This document shows positions 24,824 through 33,467 of a stretch of 64,000 bases of DNA, piece after piece. The stretch comes from Pseudonocardia terrae (GTDB lineage: Bacteria > Actinomycetota > Actinomycetes > Mycobacteriales > Pseudonocardiaceae): contig NZ_JAJTTE010000011.1 in the NCBI RefSeq assembly GCF_021343995.1, positions 87,032 to 151,031 on the forward strand, written 5' to 3'. A program made the translations under genes and the position numbers. How positions within the stretch are numbered: position 1 is the stretch's first letter; the number at the start of each line of letters is the position of its first letter. Under the pieces are notes generated by a model, which worked only from the letters and a program-made list of their open reading frames with translations, searched no databases and had not been told where the DNA came from.

Positions 24824-27607
24824 GTGCAGGTGCCCGACAGCTCGCCGGTACGGCGGCCGGGGACGGGACTCACCGGCCGCCGCAACGAGTGCGGCGTGCT
24901 CGACCGGCTGGTGGAGACGGTTGCGCACGTCGGAACAAGTCAGGCCCTGGTACTGCACGGGGAAGCAGGCGTCGGTAAGACTGCGCTACTGGAGTACCTG
25001 GCCGAGCATGCTTCGGGCTGCCGGGTGGCCCGTGCTGCCGGGGTCCAGTCGGAGATGGAGCTGGCCTTCGCCGGGCTGCATCAGCTGTGCGTGCCGATAC
25101 TGGATCGGCTGGAAGCGCTGCCGGTACCGCAACGCAATGCGCTGCGCACCGCGTTCGGCGTGGTCGCCGGCCCCGCCCCGGACGCCTTCCTGGTCGGCCT
25201 GGCCGTGCTGAGCCTGCTGTCCCACGTCGCCGAGGAGCAGCCGCTGATCTGCCTGGTCGACGACGAGCAGTGGCTCGACCACGCCTCGGCGCAGGTCCTC
25301 GCGTTCGTCGCCCGCCGTCTCGGCGCGGAGTCGGTCGGAATGGTCTTCGGCGCCCGGATCCCCAGCCGCGAGCTGGCCGGTCTACCGGAGCTCGTGGTCC
25401 GCGGTGTGTCCGAGACAGACGCACACGCGCTGCTGGCCTCGGCGCTGACCGGACCGATCGACGCGCGGGTCCGCGACCAGATCGTCGCCGAGACACGGGG
25501 CAATCCCCTGGCATTGTTGGAGATACCACGGGGGTTGACCCTCGCGGAGCTGGCCGGCGGGTTCGGCCTTCCCGGCACCACGCCGCTGGTGGGCAGCATC
25601 GAGGAAAGCTTCCGGCGCCGCATCGATGCTCTGCCCGCCCGAGCGCGGCAACTGCTGTTGCTGGCTTCGGCCGACCCGACCGGAGACCCCACGCTGATAT
25701 GGCGAGCAGCCGAGCTGCTCGGGATCGGCGCCGACGCCTCGGCAGCCGTGGCCAATGCCGGCCTCGCCGAGTTCGACGCCCGCGTCCGGTTCCGCCATCC
25801 GCTGGCCCGCACAGCGACCTACCGGTCGGCGACGACCCAACACAGGCAGGAGGCACACGAGGCACTGGCCGAGGTCACCGACCACCGGGTCGATCCCGAC
25901 CGACGCGCCTGGCACCGTGCGAAGGCCGCTCCGGGACCGAACGAGGAGATCGCCGCTGAGCTCGAACGCTCTGCCGGGCGAGCTCGAGCACGCGGCGGCT
26001 ACGCCGCCGCGGCCGCGTTCCTCAAGCAGGCGGCGACGCTGAGCAGCGACGCGGACAACCGAGCGAGGCGTGCCCTGACCGCCGCCCAGTCCAAGATCCA
26101 GGCCGGAGTGTTCGACGTGGCGCGGGATCTCCTCGCCATGGCGGCCTCCCAGCCACTCGACGACCTTCAGCAGGCAACGTTCGACATGACGCAGGCCCAA
26201 CTGGCGTTCAACACCAGCCGGGGCGGAGAAACCCCGGCGCTACTGCTGAGCGCCGCTCGACGTCTCGAAGCGAGCGACCCCGCTCTCTCGCGCGCCACCT
26301 ACCTGGACGCGTTGCTGGCGGCGATCTTCGCCGCACGCTTCGCCGCCCCGGGCGGAGACGTCCTCGAGGTGGCCCGCGCCGCAAGCGCAGCACCGCCGCC
26401 GCACCACGGCGAAAGTGTCGCTGATCTCCTGCTCGACGGCACGGCAGCGGGTCTGCATGCGGGGTACGCCGCGGGAGTGCCGATCCTGCGCAGGGCTCTT
26501 GCCGACTTCGGCGCGAGCATGCCCGCAGAGGAACAACTGCGGCGGATGTACCTGGCGTGCGTGACCGCTGCCCGACTATGGGACGACCATCGCTGGAACG
26601 AACTCTCCGCACGCTACCTCCAGCTCGCACGCACCACCGGCGCACTCAGCGAGATCCCGCTCGCCCTCACCGCACGCGCCCACATACTGCTGTTCACCGG
26701 CGACCTCGCGACGACCGCGGTGCTGACCGACGAGCTACGGACGGTCATGGAAGCGACCGGCAGCGGCCTTGCCCCCTACAGCGCGATGGGGCTGGCCGCG
26801 CTGCGCGGCGACGAAGCCTCAGCGGACGCCCTCGTCGAAGCCACCATCCAGGACGTCACTCGACGCGGAGAGGGCATCGGCATCACCTTCGCCGAATGGG
26901 CGAACGCCACGCTGAACAACGGCCTCGGCCGCTACGACAAGGCGGCAAGCGCGGGCCGGCGCGCCATCGCCTACGGCAACGATCCCGCCTCGCTGTGCTG
27001 GGCCCTGGTCGAGCTGATCGAAGGCGCCACGCGCTGCGGCATGACCGGAACGGCGGCCGACGCCTACCGCCGCCTCGAGGAGCTGACCACAGCAAGCGGC
27101 ACCGACTGGGCCTTGGGAGCCCAGGCGCGGTCGCACGCGCTGCTGCTCGAGGGCGACCACGCCGAGCACCGCTACCGAGAGGCGATCGCCCGCCTCGACA
27201 AAACCCGCCTTCGGGTCGACCTCGCTCGCGCGCATCTGCTCTATGGAGAATGGCTGCGCAGAGAACGGCGCCGTAGTGACGCTCGTGAAGAACTGCGCGT
27301 GGCCCACGACATGCTCGAGGTGATGGGTGTAGCCGGCTTTGCCGAGCGGGCGCGACACGAATTGCGAGCTGCTGGAGGAACACCACATAAACGCAGGCCG
27401 GTCGAACAACACCAAGAACTGACCGCACAGGAGACGCAGATCGCTCAGCTGGCCCGTGACGGCCTGTCCAACCCCGAAATCGGCGCACGACTGTTCATCA
27501 GCGCACACACGGTGCAATACCACCTTCGCAAGATCTTCACCAAACTTGGCATCACCTCGCGCAGCCAGCTCGATCGCGTCCTGCCCCTTCGGCCGACAAT
27601 GGGGTAG
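24824..27607 (+). CDS. Large ATP-binding LuxR-family (LAL) transcriptional regulator
   Basis: A 927-residue regulator. The N-terminal AAA/NACHT-like ATPase has Walker A LHGEAGVGKTALLEYL near residue 45 and a Walker B-like stretch LICLVDDEQWLDHAS. A long helical-repeat middle (about 350-840) follows, ending in a LuxR helix-turn-helix (LTAQETQIAQLARDGLSN, then SAHTVQYHLRKIFTKLGI). LAL proteins usually activate a nearby operon after binding a sugar or other ligand. It reads away from the five-gene operon, with 177 bases between the two starts, so that operon is the likely target. The start GTG at 24824 lies just before the conserved GRRNECGVLDRL segment. A/T in third codon positions is more frequent than outside the island. 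Confidence 0.88.
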   Translation: MQVPDSSPVRRPGTGLTGRRNECGVLDRLVETVAHVGTSQALVLHGEAGVGKTALLEYLAEHASGCRVARAAGVQSEMELAFAGLHQLCVPILDRLEALPVPQRNALRTAFGVVAGPAPDAFLVGLAVLSLLSHVAEEQPLICLVDDEQWLDHASAQVLAFVARRLGAESVGMVFGARIPSRELAGLPELVVRGVSETDAHALLASALTGPIDARVRDQIVAETRGNPLALLEIPRGLTLAELAGGFGLPGTTPLVGSIEESFRRRIDALPARARQLLLLASADPTGDPTLIWRAAELLGIGADASAAVANAGLAEFDARVRFRHPLARTATYRSATTQHRQEAHEALAEVTDHRVDPDRRAWHRAKAAPGPNEEIAAELERSAGRARARGGYAAAAAFLKQAATLSSDADNRARRALTAAQSKIQAGVFDVARDLLAMAASQPLDDLQQATFDMTQAQLAFNTSRGGETPALLLSAARRLEASDPALSRATYLDALLAAIFAARFAAPGGDVLEVARAASAAPPPHHGESVADLLLDGTAAGLHAGYAAGVPILRRALADFGASMPAEEQLRRMYLACVTAARLWDDHRWNELSARYLQLARTTGALSEIPLALTARAHILLFTGDLATTAVLTDELRTVMEATGSGLAPYSAMGLAALRGDEASADALVEATIQDVTRRGEGIGITFAEWANATLNNGLGRYDKAASAGRRAIAYGNDPASLCWALVELIEGATRCGMTGTAADAYRRLEELTTASGTDWALGAQARSHALLLEGDHAEHRYREAIARLDKTRLRVDLARAHLLYGEWLRRERRRSDAREELRVAHDMLEVMGVAGFAERARHELRAAGGTPHKRRPVEQHQELTAQETQIAQLARDGLSNPEIGARLFISAHTVQYHLRKIFTKLGITSRSQLDRVLPLRPTMG

Positions 27608-27737
27608 CGATTCCGCCGCGCTGACGTTGCCGGTGTCCCGCTGGACGCTGTGGTTCCGCCCCGGAGCGCCGGCGATGACGGCAGGGGGAGTCGGCGAGCC
27701 GGGCCCCGGGCACCCGGTCGACGGCGAGACCGTGGGC

Positions 27738-28562
27738 TCAGTGGTGGTGCGCGGCGCCGGCTCCGTCGCCCGTCAGCGGTCCGGCCAATGCCGCAAGGCC
27801 CAGCCAGGCACCGGCGAGGAGCAGGACCAGGCCGACGGGCTCGACGAGGCTGGTGCCACGGGGGTGGGTCTTCTCGATCACCATCACTGCCGCGAGCCCG
27901 ATCATCGCCCAGAGGCTTCCGACGCCCACGGCGAACATCACCACCATCAGTGCCCAGCAACACCCCACGCAGAACAGGCCATGGCGAGCACCCAGCGCCC
28001 AGGATGCGGCAAGGCCGCGGCGGTAGTGCCGGACCAGGAACGCGCGGGGGTCACGGCAGGCGCGCAGACAATGTCGCGTCAGCGGGGTGAACTGCGCCGC
28101 GCCGGCGATCAGGAGCGCTCCTGCCAACACCACCCGTTCATCCGGCTGCCCGGCAGCGTCGACCGCCGCATGGATTCCCACGTCAGCCGCCAGCGCCAGC
28201 CACGCGAAGACCAGCCAGACCGTGACGTAGGCGGCCAGGAACAGCATCCGGACGGCGAGCCGCCGCTCGACACCCGCGGTGACGACGGTGAACATCCGCA
28301 CCATCGGCACGGTCGTGGGCAGCATCATCGCCACGACCATCACCAACCAGGCGCCGGTGAAGGTCGCCAGCGCCAGCGGCCAACCTCGTCCGGATCCCGG
28401 TCCGACGAGATCGCCGTGCCGGTGGGCCAGCTCGGGTGCGTAGATCGCCAGTCCGACGAGCAGCAGCCAGCCCACGCCGGTGACCGCCCACAGCACCAGG
28501 CCTGGGTCGTGACGCACGCGGGCGAGCGACAGGGTCCCAGGCCTGCCGCCGTGGCCGGTCAT
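27738..28562 (-). CDS. DUF2182 integral membrane protein
   Basis: A 274-residue protein with about seven membrane helices. DUF2182 landmarks are AWLVMVVAMMLPTTVPMVRM, AAQFTPLTRHCLRACRDPR and LFCVGCCWALMVVMFAVG, with conserved Cys and His pairs that suggest metal binding. The tail is rich in His (GAAHHH). The ATG at 28562 overlaps the DUF1326 stop (ATGA), so the two are translated together, a pairing common in other bacteria. The family has no proven function; a metal transfer or membrane redox role is inference. It is convergent with the LAL gene, with 130 bases between. Confidence 0.85.
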   Translation of the reverse strand: MTGHGGRPGTLSLARVRHDPGLVLWAVTGVGWLLLVGLAIYAPELAHRHGDLVGPGSGRGWPLALATFTGAWLVMVVAMMLPTTVPMVRMFTVVTAGVERRLAVRMLFLAAYVTVWLVFAWLALAADVGIHAAVDAAGQPDERVVLAGALLIAGAAQFTPLTRHCLRACRDPRAFLVRHYRRGLAASWALGARHGLFCVGCCWALMVVMFAVGVGSLWAMIGLAAVMVIEKTHPRGTSLVEPVGLVLLLAGAWLGLAALAGPLTGDGAGAAHHH

Positions 28563-29215
28563 CCCGCGGTCGTGTAGGTGATGTGGTAGTCGGACTGGAT
28601 GGCGTTGCGCCCTTCGAAGTCCCAGACCATGCCGTACTGCGGCAGGTCGACCTTGTGGTGGTGGGCTCGGGCGACGTAGGCCGGAGAGCCGGGAACGGTG
28701 GAGAACAACGAGTCGCGCAGGGTCGTGATGGTGGCGCCGTCCGGGCTGCGGAACGGTTCCATGTCGGCGGAGAGCACGTCGCCGATACGCAGGGTGCCGT
28801 TCCCGTCGCGGGTCTCGTGGGTGATGGGTGCCCGCTCGATCGCGATCACCTCGTCGACCAACCCGGCCAGGTCGGCCAGCGGACCGCCGAGCCGGCCGTG
28901 GTAGGCGTCGATGATCGCCTGGAACTGCGCGTCGTCGGCGCGGTCGTCGACGAAACTCACCACCCGCCACGTGCCGGGTGCGAGCACGTTCCCGGGAATG
29001 AGACAGACGTTGATGAAGGACAGGCCGCTGACGTCGACGCCCCGGATGGTGCCGTGCTCGAAGCGGTAGGCGTTGACGGACTCGCAGCTTCCTCCATCCG
29101 GATCGGCGCCCACCCAGCACGGGCACAGCACCCCGCACGAGCACGCCTCCAGGAGGGTGCCTTCCAGGTCGTAGACGACATCGGTGGCGGCCCGCGCCGG
29201 CTTGGTGGCGGTCAT
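28559..29215 (-). CDS. DUF1326 protein with CxC-CxC motif
   Basis: A 218-residue cytoplasmic protein of the DUF1326 family. The N-terminal motif LLEACSCGVLCPCWVG has four closely spaced cysteines suited to a metal centre. Further family stretches are GLSFINVCLIPGNVLAPGTW and AHHHKVDLPQYGMVWDFEG. The ATG at 29215 has GGGAG five bases upstream. It is the first gene of the DUF1326-DUF2182 pair. No function is proven for the family; the Cys cluster with the Cys/His-bearing membrane partner suggests handling of a soft metal ion. Confidence 0.85.
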   Translation of the reverse strand: MTATKPARAATDVVYDLEGTLLEACSCGVLCPCWVGADPDGGSCESVNAYRFEHGTIRGVDVSGLSFINVCLIPGNVLAPGTWRVVSFVDDRADDAQFQAIIDAYHGRLGGPLADLAGLVDEVIAIERAPITHETRDGNGTLRIGDVLSADMEPFRSPDGATITTLRDSLFSTVPGSPAYVARAHHHKVDLPQYGMVWDFEGRNAIQSDYHITYTTAG

Positions 29216-29365
29216 GGCATCTCCCTTGCCGATCCCCTGGTCGGGTGTGTCAGGGCTCCTCGGGGTACCGGTTCGTCCGCTCGAACTCATCGTCACTTTT
29301 GAGTATTGGTGTCTGGGTAGTCGGGTGCGCACTCGCTTCCGCCCGCGCACCATGCCCGCCCGGTC

Positions 29366-29696
29366 TCAGCCCGTGGCGACGGGATCACGGTGTGCCGCGG
29401 CGCTGCCCTCGGCGAGGAACGTTGCCAGGCTCTCGGCGTCCCGGAGCTCTGTCGCCGGACGCAACGCCCCGAAGCGGGCGTTCCAGAACGGGCCGGTGCG
29501 CGGCTCCCACGGGCTGACGTAGGCGTACGGGGCCGGGTGCGTGGTGTCGCCGGGGGAGGTCCGCGACGACACCGCCGAATCCGCCCGGGGTCACCCGCAG
29601 CCGGATCGTGCCCGCCGTCCGGTACTGCGGCCCGGCGATCACCGACTCGCCGACGGCGTGCAGCGCCCACCGCGTCGAGGTCCATCGCTCGTCCAT
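29366..29696 (-). pseudogene. Frameshifted hypothetical gene
   Basis: An ATG at 29696 with GGGAGG upstream opens a sensible frame (MDERWTSTRWALHAVGESVI, then GTIRLRVTPGGFGG). It becomes Arg-rich nonsense near 29575. The neighbouring frame then continues sensibly (SSRTSPGDTTHPAPYAYVSP; GALRPATELRDAESLATFL) to a TGA at 29366. One frameshift joins the halves into a protein of about 108 residues. I do not recognise the family. It is divergent from the Rieske gene, which also has a single frameshift. A sequencing error is possible. Confidence 0.5.
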
Positions 29697-29778
29697 CCCG
29701 GCCTCCCGATCGTGTAACGCGCGCCCGTCCGGCGTGCTCTGCGCTCCCACCAGAGTCGGACGGAGCCGGGAGCGTTAC

Positions 29779-30103
29779 ATGGACACCGAGACAGCCGTCG
29801 GTACGGCCACGGGTACGAACCTGCCGATCCTCCGCTGGGACGCGCTGGCCGAGGACCGGCCCGTCCACGCCGAGGCCGACGGCATCGACCTCGTCGTCGT
29901 GCGCCGCAACGGGCGTACGCACGTCTTCGAGGGCCGCTGCCCGCACCGTGGCGCGCTGCTCGCCGACGGGCGGGTCGAGGGCGGGAACCTGATCTGCGGG
30001 GTGCACGGCTGGGGACTACCGGCTCGACACCGGCGTCTCGGCGTACAACCCTGCCGAGGGCCCGGCCCTGCTGCACGTGCACGCCGACGGGCAGCTGGTG
30101 TGA
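29779..30103 (+). pseudogene. Rieske 2Fe-2S protein gene with frameshift
   Basis: The frame from ATG at 29779 encodes a Rieske domain with first cluster motif CPHRGALLADG and second CGVHGW. Directly after that the frame is lost. An extra G in the run near 30011 would explain it, since the next frame continues with the expected DYRLDTGVSAYNPAEGPAL and stops at 30103. Such proteins are electron-transfer subunits or domains in oxygenases and related enzymes. The repaired product (about 107 aa) lacks any catalytic domain. Either a real mutation or a sequencing error broke it. Confidence 0.65.
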
Positions 30104-30157
30104 GGGCGTGCGGCGTCGGTGAGCCCTGTGCTCGTTCCCGTCCCGACGTGCGGCGGC

Positions 30158-30163
30158 TACGGT
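30158..30163 (+). promoter_or_regulatory. -10 box TACGGT of the sigma-factor gene
   Basis: TACGGT lies six bases before the GTG at 30170, the spacing of a leaderless transcript, and decides the start of the sigma gene. Confidence 0.5.
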
Positions 30164-30169
30164 GCCTCG

Positions 30170-30769
30170 GTGCCGATCGCGGACCCGGAGCTGGTCCAGC
30201 GCTTGCGCGAGGGCGACGAACAGGCCTTCGCGGAGGTCGTCCGGGCGTGGTCCCCGGCCATGCTGCGGGTGGCCAGGGCGCACGTCCGCACGCACGCCAC
30301 CGCCGAGGAGGTCGTGCAGGAGGCGTGGCTCGCGGTGCTGCGCGGCCTCGACGGCTTCGCCGCGCGGGCCTCCCTGCGGACCTGGGTCTTCACGATCCTC
30401 GTGAACGCCGCCCGGCGCCGCGGGCGGGCGGAGGCACGGCACGTCGTCGAGCTCGGTCGGCCGAGCGTGGCTCCCGAACGCTTCCGGGGCGAGGACGACG
30501 AGTACCCGGGGCACTGGCGGGACGAGGCCGCCCCGGTGGAGTGGGGCCCGGAGTCCGAGGTGCTCGCCGCCGAGTTCCGTGGTCTCCTGGAACGCGCCCT
30601 CGCCGAGCTTCCCGACCGGCAACGCGCCGTCGTGGAGCTGCGCGACGTGCACGGGTTCGCCGCCGAGGAGGTGTGTGCGCTGCTCGATCTCACCCCGGCC
30701 AACCAGCGGGTACTCCTGCACCGCGCCCGTTCCCGCCTGCGTGGGCTGCTCGAGGCGGTGATCGCATGA
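30170..30769 (+). CDS. ECF-type RNA polymerase sigma factor
   Basis: A 199-residue sigma-70 family factor. Region 2 is in residues about 20-90 (FAEVVRAWSPAMLRVARAHV; EEVVQEAWLAVLRGLDGFA; LRTWVFTILVNAARRRGR). Region 4 is about 140-195 (LAELPDRQRAVVELRDVHGF; VLLHRARSRLRGLLEA). It would redirect RNA polymerase under a stress signal. The start GTG at 30170 fits a leaderless promoter; the frame is open from 30119. Its stop overlaps the start of a zinc-finger anti-sigma gene (ATGA), the usual pairing in which the anti-sigma protein holds it inactive. The targets are unknown. Confidence 0.88.
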   Translation: MPIADPELVQRLREGDEQAFAEVVRAWSPAMLRVARAHVRTHATAEEVVQEAWLAVLRGLDGFAARASLRTWVFTILVNAARRRGRAEARHVVELGRPSVAPERFRGEDDEYPGHWRDEAAPVEWGPESEVLAAEFRGLLERALAELPDRQRAVVELRDVHGFAAEEVCALLDLTPANQRVLLHRARSRLRGLLEAVIA

Positions 30770-31053
30770 GCGGTCCGCACGACTCCGGAGACCGTGGCGA
30801 CCTGCACGACGCCGCCGTCCGGCTCGCCTGCGTCGAGCTGGTCGAGATCCTCACCGACTACCTCGAAGGGGTCCTCCCCGCCCGGGACGCCGCCGTGATC
30901 GAGGCGCACCTCGCGCTGTGCCCCGGCTGTGCCGCCTACCTGGCTCAGATGCGCGCCACGGTGCGCGTCCTGGGCCACGTGCCCGTCGAGACGCTCTCGC
31001 CGGAGGCGACGTCGACCCTCCTCGCGGCCTTCAGGGATCGACCGGCCACCTGA
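30766..31053 (+). CDS. Anti-sigma factor, zinc-finger (zf-HC2) type
   Basis: A 95-residue soluble protein. The ZAS-type pattern is visible: a Cys in RLACVELVEILTDYLEG and the HxxxCxxC block AHLALCPGCAAYL near residue 48. Release of zinc on thiol oxidation is the usual switch for this family. It has no membrane helix, so it should act in the cytoplasm on the sigma factor encoded just upstream, with which it shares a four-base overlap. Confidence 0.85.
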   Translation: MSGPHDSGDRGDLHDAAVRLACVELVEILTDYLEGVLPARDAAVIEAHLALCPGCAAYLAQMRATVRVLGHVPVETLSPEATSTLLAAFRDRPAT

Positions 31054-31173
31054 GCAGCGGCGCACCGGCCGGCGCCGGGATCGCAGGAACTCGACCGTAA
31101 TACCGAGCGGTCCGTAGGACTCTGACGTCGCAGGCGGTGCGGAGGGGCCGGCTGCCGGACGAGGAGGGCCGCC

Positions 31174-32088
31174 ATGGCCGAACCCGACGTGCAGTACCGG
31201 ATCCGTCCGGCCCGACCGGCGGAGATCGGTCGGCTGCGGGAGATCGAGGACGAGGCGGGCACGATGTTCGGCGGCCTGGGCCTGATCGACGAGGCGCGTG
31301 ACGTGTCGTTCCCGTGGGAGGAGCTACGCCGGCTCGTCGACGACGAGCAGGTGTGGGTCGCCGTCGACGCCGCGGACCGACCGGTGGGCATGGTGATCGC
31401 GTCGGTGCGCGACCACGTCGCCTACGTCGAGGAGATGGACGTGCTGCCCGAGCACGGCCGGCGTGGCCTGGGGTCCCGGCTGCTCGCCCGGGTGGCCGAC
31501 TGGGCGCAGGAGCGCGGGTACGTCGCGGTCACCCTGTCCACGTTCCGTGACGTGCCGTGGAACGGGCCGTTCTACCGCCGCCACGGGTTCCGTGACCTGT
31601 GCCCGGACGAGTGGAGCCCGGGCATGGGCGCGATCCGGGACGCCGAGGCACGCCACGGGCTGCGGGTCGACGCCCGGGTGTTCATGCGCTGCGACCTGCC
31701 CCGGGTGGACAGCTGTGGCTTGGAGGTCCGGGTGGCTCGTCAGACCCGCCGGATCGCCGAGGTGGTGGCGTTCTACCGCGACGGTCTCGGGCTGCCCGAG
31801 ATCGACCGGTTCCACGATCACGCCGGCTACGACGGCGTCATGCTCGGGCTGCCCGGCACCGGCACGCATCTGGAGTTCACCGCCGCCGAGCACCTGGAAC
31901 CGCCGAGCGCGCATCCGGAGAGTCTGCTGGTGCTGTACCTGGGTGACCGCACAGCGGTCGACCGGACGATCGGCCGTCTCGCGGCCGACCCGGTGCCCAG
32001 TGCCAACCCCTATTGGGACGAGGTCGGGGTGACCGTCGCCGACCCCGACGGGTTCCGGGTCGTGCTGGTCGCGGACAGCTGGAGATGA
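31174..32088 (+). CDS. GNAT acetyltransferase fused to a VOC (glyoxalase-like) domain
   Basis: A 304-residue two-domain protein. Residues about 8-170 are a GNAT acetyltransferase (YRIRPARPAEIGRLREIED; VLPEHGRRGLGSRLLARVAD; PFYRRHGFRDL). Residues about 185-300 are a VOC fold (VVAFYRDGLGLPEIDRFHDH; GTHLEFTAAEH; VTVADPDGFRVVLV). The first VOC metal ligand region is present, but the Glu usual in the last strand is not obvious, so the VOC part may bind and not catalyse. The ATG at 31174 has GAGGAGGG upstream. Its stop overlaps the next start (ATGA). A drug- or metabolite-modifying role is plausible but unproven. Confidence 0.82.
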   Translation: MAEPDVQYRIRPARPAEIGRLREIEDEAGTMFGGLGLIDEARDVSFPWEELRRLVDDEQVWVAVDAADRPVGMVIASVRDHVAYVEEMDVLPEHGRRGLGSRLLARVADWAQERGYVAVTLSTFRDVPWNGPFYRRHGFRDLCPDEWSPGMGAIRDAEARHGLRVDARVFMRCDLPRVDSCGLEVRVARQTRRIAEVVAFYRDGLGLPEIDRFHDHAGYDGVMLGLPGTGTHLEFTAAEHLEPPSAHPESLLVLYLGDRTAVDRTIGRLAADPVPSANPYWDEVGVTVADPDGFRVVLVADSWR

Positions 32089-33467
32089 CGCCGGAGATGG
32101 CCGACGGAAACCTGCCGCTGCATCCGTTGCTGGCCGCGCGCTGGAGCCCGGCGGTGTTCGACCCGTGGCACGTGGCCACCGCCGAGCAGGTCGCGGTGAT
32201 GCTCGAGGCCGCGCGCTGGGCGCCCTCGGCGGGCAACTCGCAGCCGTGGGCGTTCCTCGTCGGGCTGCGGGGCGATCCGGTGCATCGGCGGCTGGTCGCG
32301 CACCTCGCCCGGAGCTCGGCGGCGTGGGCGCCCGAGGCAAGCATCCTGGTGGCGAACCTGGCGCACCGCGTCGTCGAGGGCACGGACTGGGAGTACTCCG
32401 AGTTCGCCCTCTACGACCTCGGTCAGGCCGTCGCCCACATGACGTTCCAGGCGCAGTCACTGGCCCTGCGCGGCCTGCACCCGGCCGACCTGTTGGCCGT
32501 GGAGCTGGGCGGCTCCGCGATCGTCCTGCTCACCGTTGCGACCGCCACCGGTCGGCTCCGGCGGACCGGGGCGGGCCGCGGTCTGGCCCAGGGAGCCCTG
32601 ACCCCGGGTCTGAGCTTCCTGCTCGGCGACCTCGGCCTGGCCCGGGCCAGCGCGACCAGCGGGTCGCTGCTGCTGGGGAGCGAGATGCTGCTGACCGTGC
32701 TGTTGGCTGCGGTCGTCCTGCGCGAGCGGGTCGACCCGAGTTCCGCCGGCGCACTGGCCCTCGGGCTCGCGGGCACCGCGCTCGTCTCGGTCGGTGTCGC
32801 GCCGAGCGCCACCAGGGGTGACTCCGTCGCCGGGAATCTCCTGGTCCTCGCCGCGGTGGCGTGCGGCGCGGCGTTCACCGTGTGGTCCCGGCACGCCAGG
32901 GACGACAACGGCGAGGGCCTTTCGCCCACCACCTGGCAGTTCCTCGGCGCCGCCGTCGCGGTGAGCCCGTTCGTCCTCGGATCGTTGGCCACCGGCGGAA
33001 CCCGGCTCGCCACCGCCGAGCCACGCGTCGTCGTCGCCGCCGTCGTGGTCCTGTGCTGCGGCCTGGGCGCGCTCTTCGCCTTCAACATCGGGATCCGCAC
33101 CGTCACCGCCACCCGCGCCGCCTTGCTCGAGAACCTGCAGCCGGTCGCCGGAACGGCGACCGCCGTCGCCCTTCTCGGCGAGTCGCTCGGTGTCGGTCAG
33201 GCACTCGGCGGAGGCCTCGTCGTCGTCGGGCTCACTCTGCTGCTCCCGCGCCGGACGCCCGTGCCTGCCACCGCCGACGAGTCGCAGAACCCGCGCGCCG
33301 GCCCCGCGATCCGACCGCCGACCACCCCGTCCTGCGCTCCGCCGACCGGACCGTCCGACCCCAGCGAACCCGATGAAGAAGGACCGAGGCCATGCACTCC
33401 GACCGCATACCCCTGTTCTGTGACACCGCGCTCGCCGCCCGGGTCGAGCGGGACGAGGTCGACCTGA
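32085..33467 (+). CDS. Chimera: nitroreductase N-terminus joined to a truncated EamA/DMT transporter
   Basis: A 460-residue open frame made of two unrelated halves. Residues 1 to about 128 are the N-terminal half of an FMN nitroreductase (HPLLAARWSPAVFDPW; EAARWAPSAGNSQPWAFLVG; AVAHMTFQAQSLAL). From about 130 on it is a drug/metabolite transporter lacking its first helix (LHPADLLAVELGGSAIVLL; LLLGSEMLLTVLLAAVVL; TATRAALLENLQPVAGTATA; LGQALGG-like end). The joint lies near base 32470, inside LALRGLHPADLL. A deletion that kept the frame is the simplest explanation. The C-terminal 60 residues are Pro-rich and overlap the next gene by 76 bases. Function of the product is doubtful. Confidence 0.75.
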   Translation: MTPEMADGNLPLHPLLAARWSPAVFDPWHVATAEQVAVMLEAARWAPSAGNSQPWAFLVGLRGDPVHRRLVAHLARSSAAWAPEASILVANLAHRVVEGTDWEYSEFALYDLGQAVAHMTFQAQSLALRGLHPADLLAVELGGSAIVLLTVATATGRLRRTGAGRGLAQGALTPGLSFLLGDLGLARASATSGSLLLGSEMLLTVLLAAVVLRERVDPSSAGALALGLAGTALVSVGVAPSATRGDSVAGNLLVLAAVACGAAFTVWSRHARDDNGEGLSPTTWQFLGAAVAVSPFVLGSLATGGTRLATAEPRVVVAAVVVLCCGLGALFAFNIGIRTVTATRAALLENLQPVAGTATAVALLGESLGVGQALGGGLVVVGLTLLLPRRTPVPATADESQNPRAGPAIRPPTTPSCAPPTGPSDPSEPDEEGPRPCTPTAYPCSVTPRSPPGSSGTRST

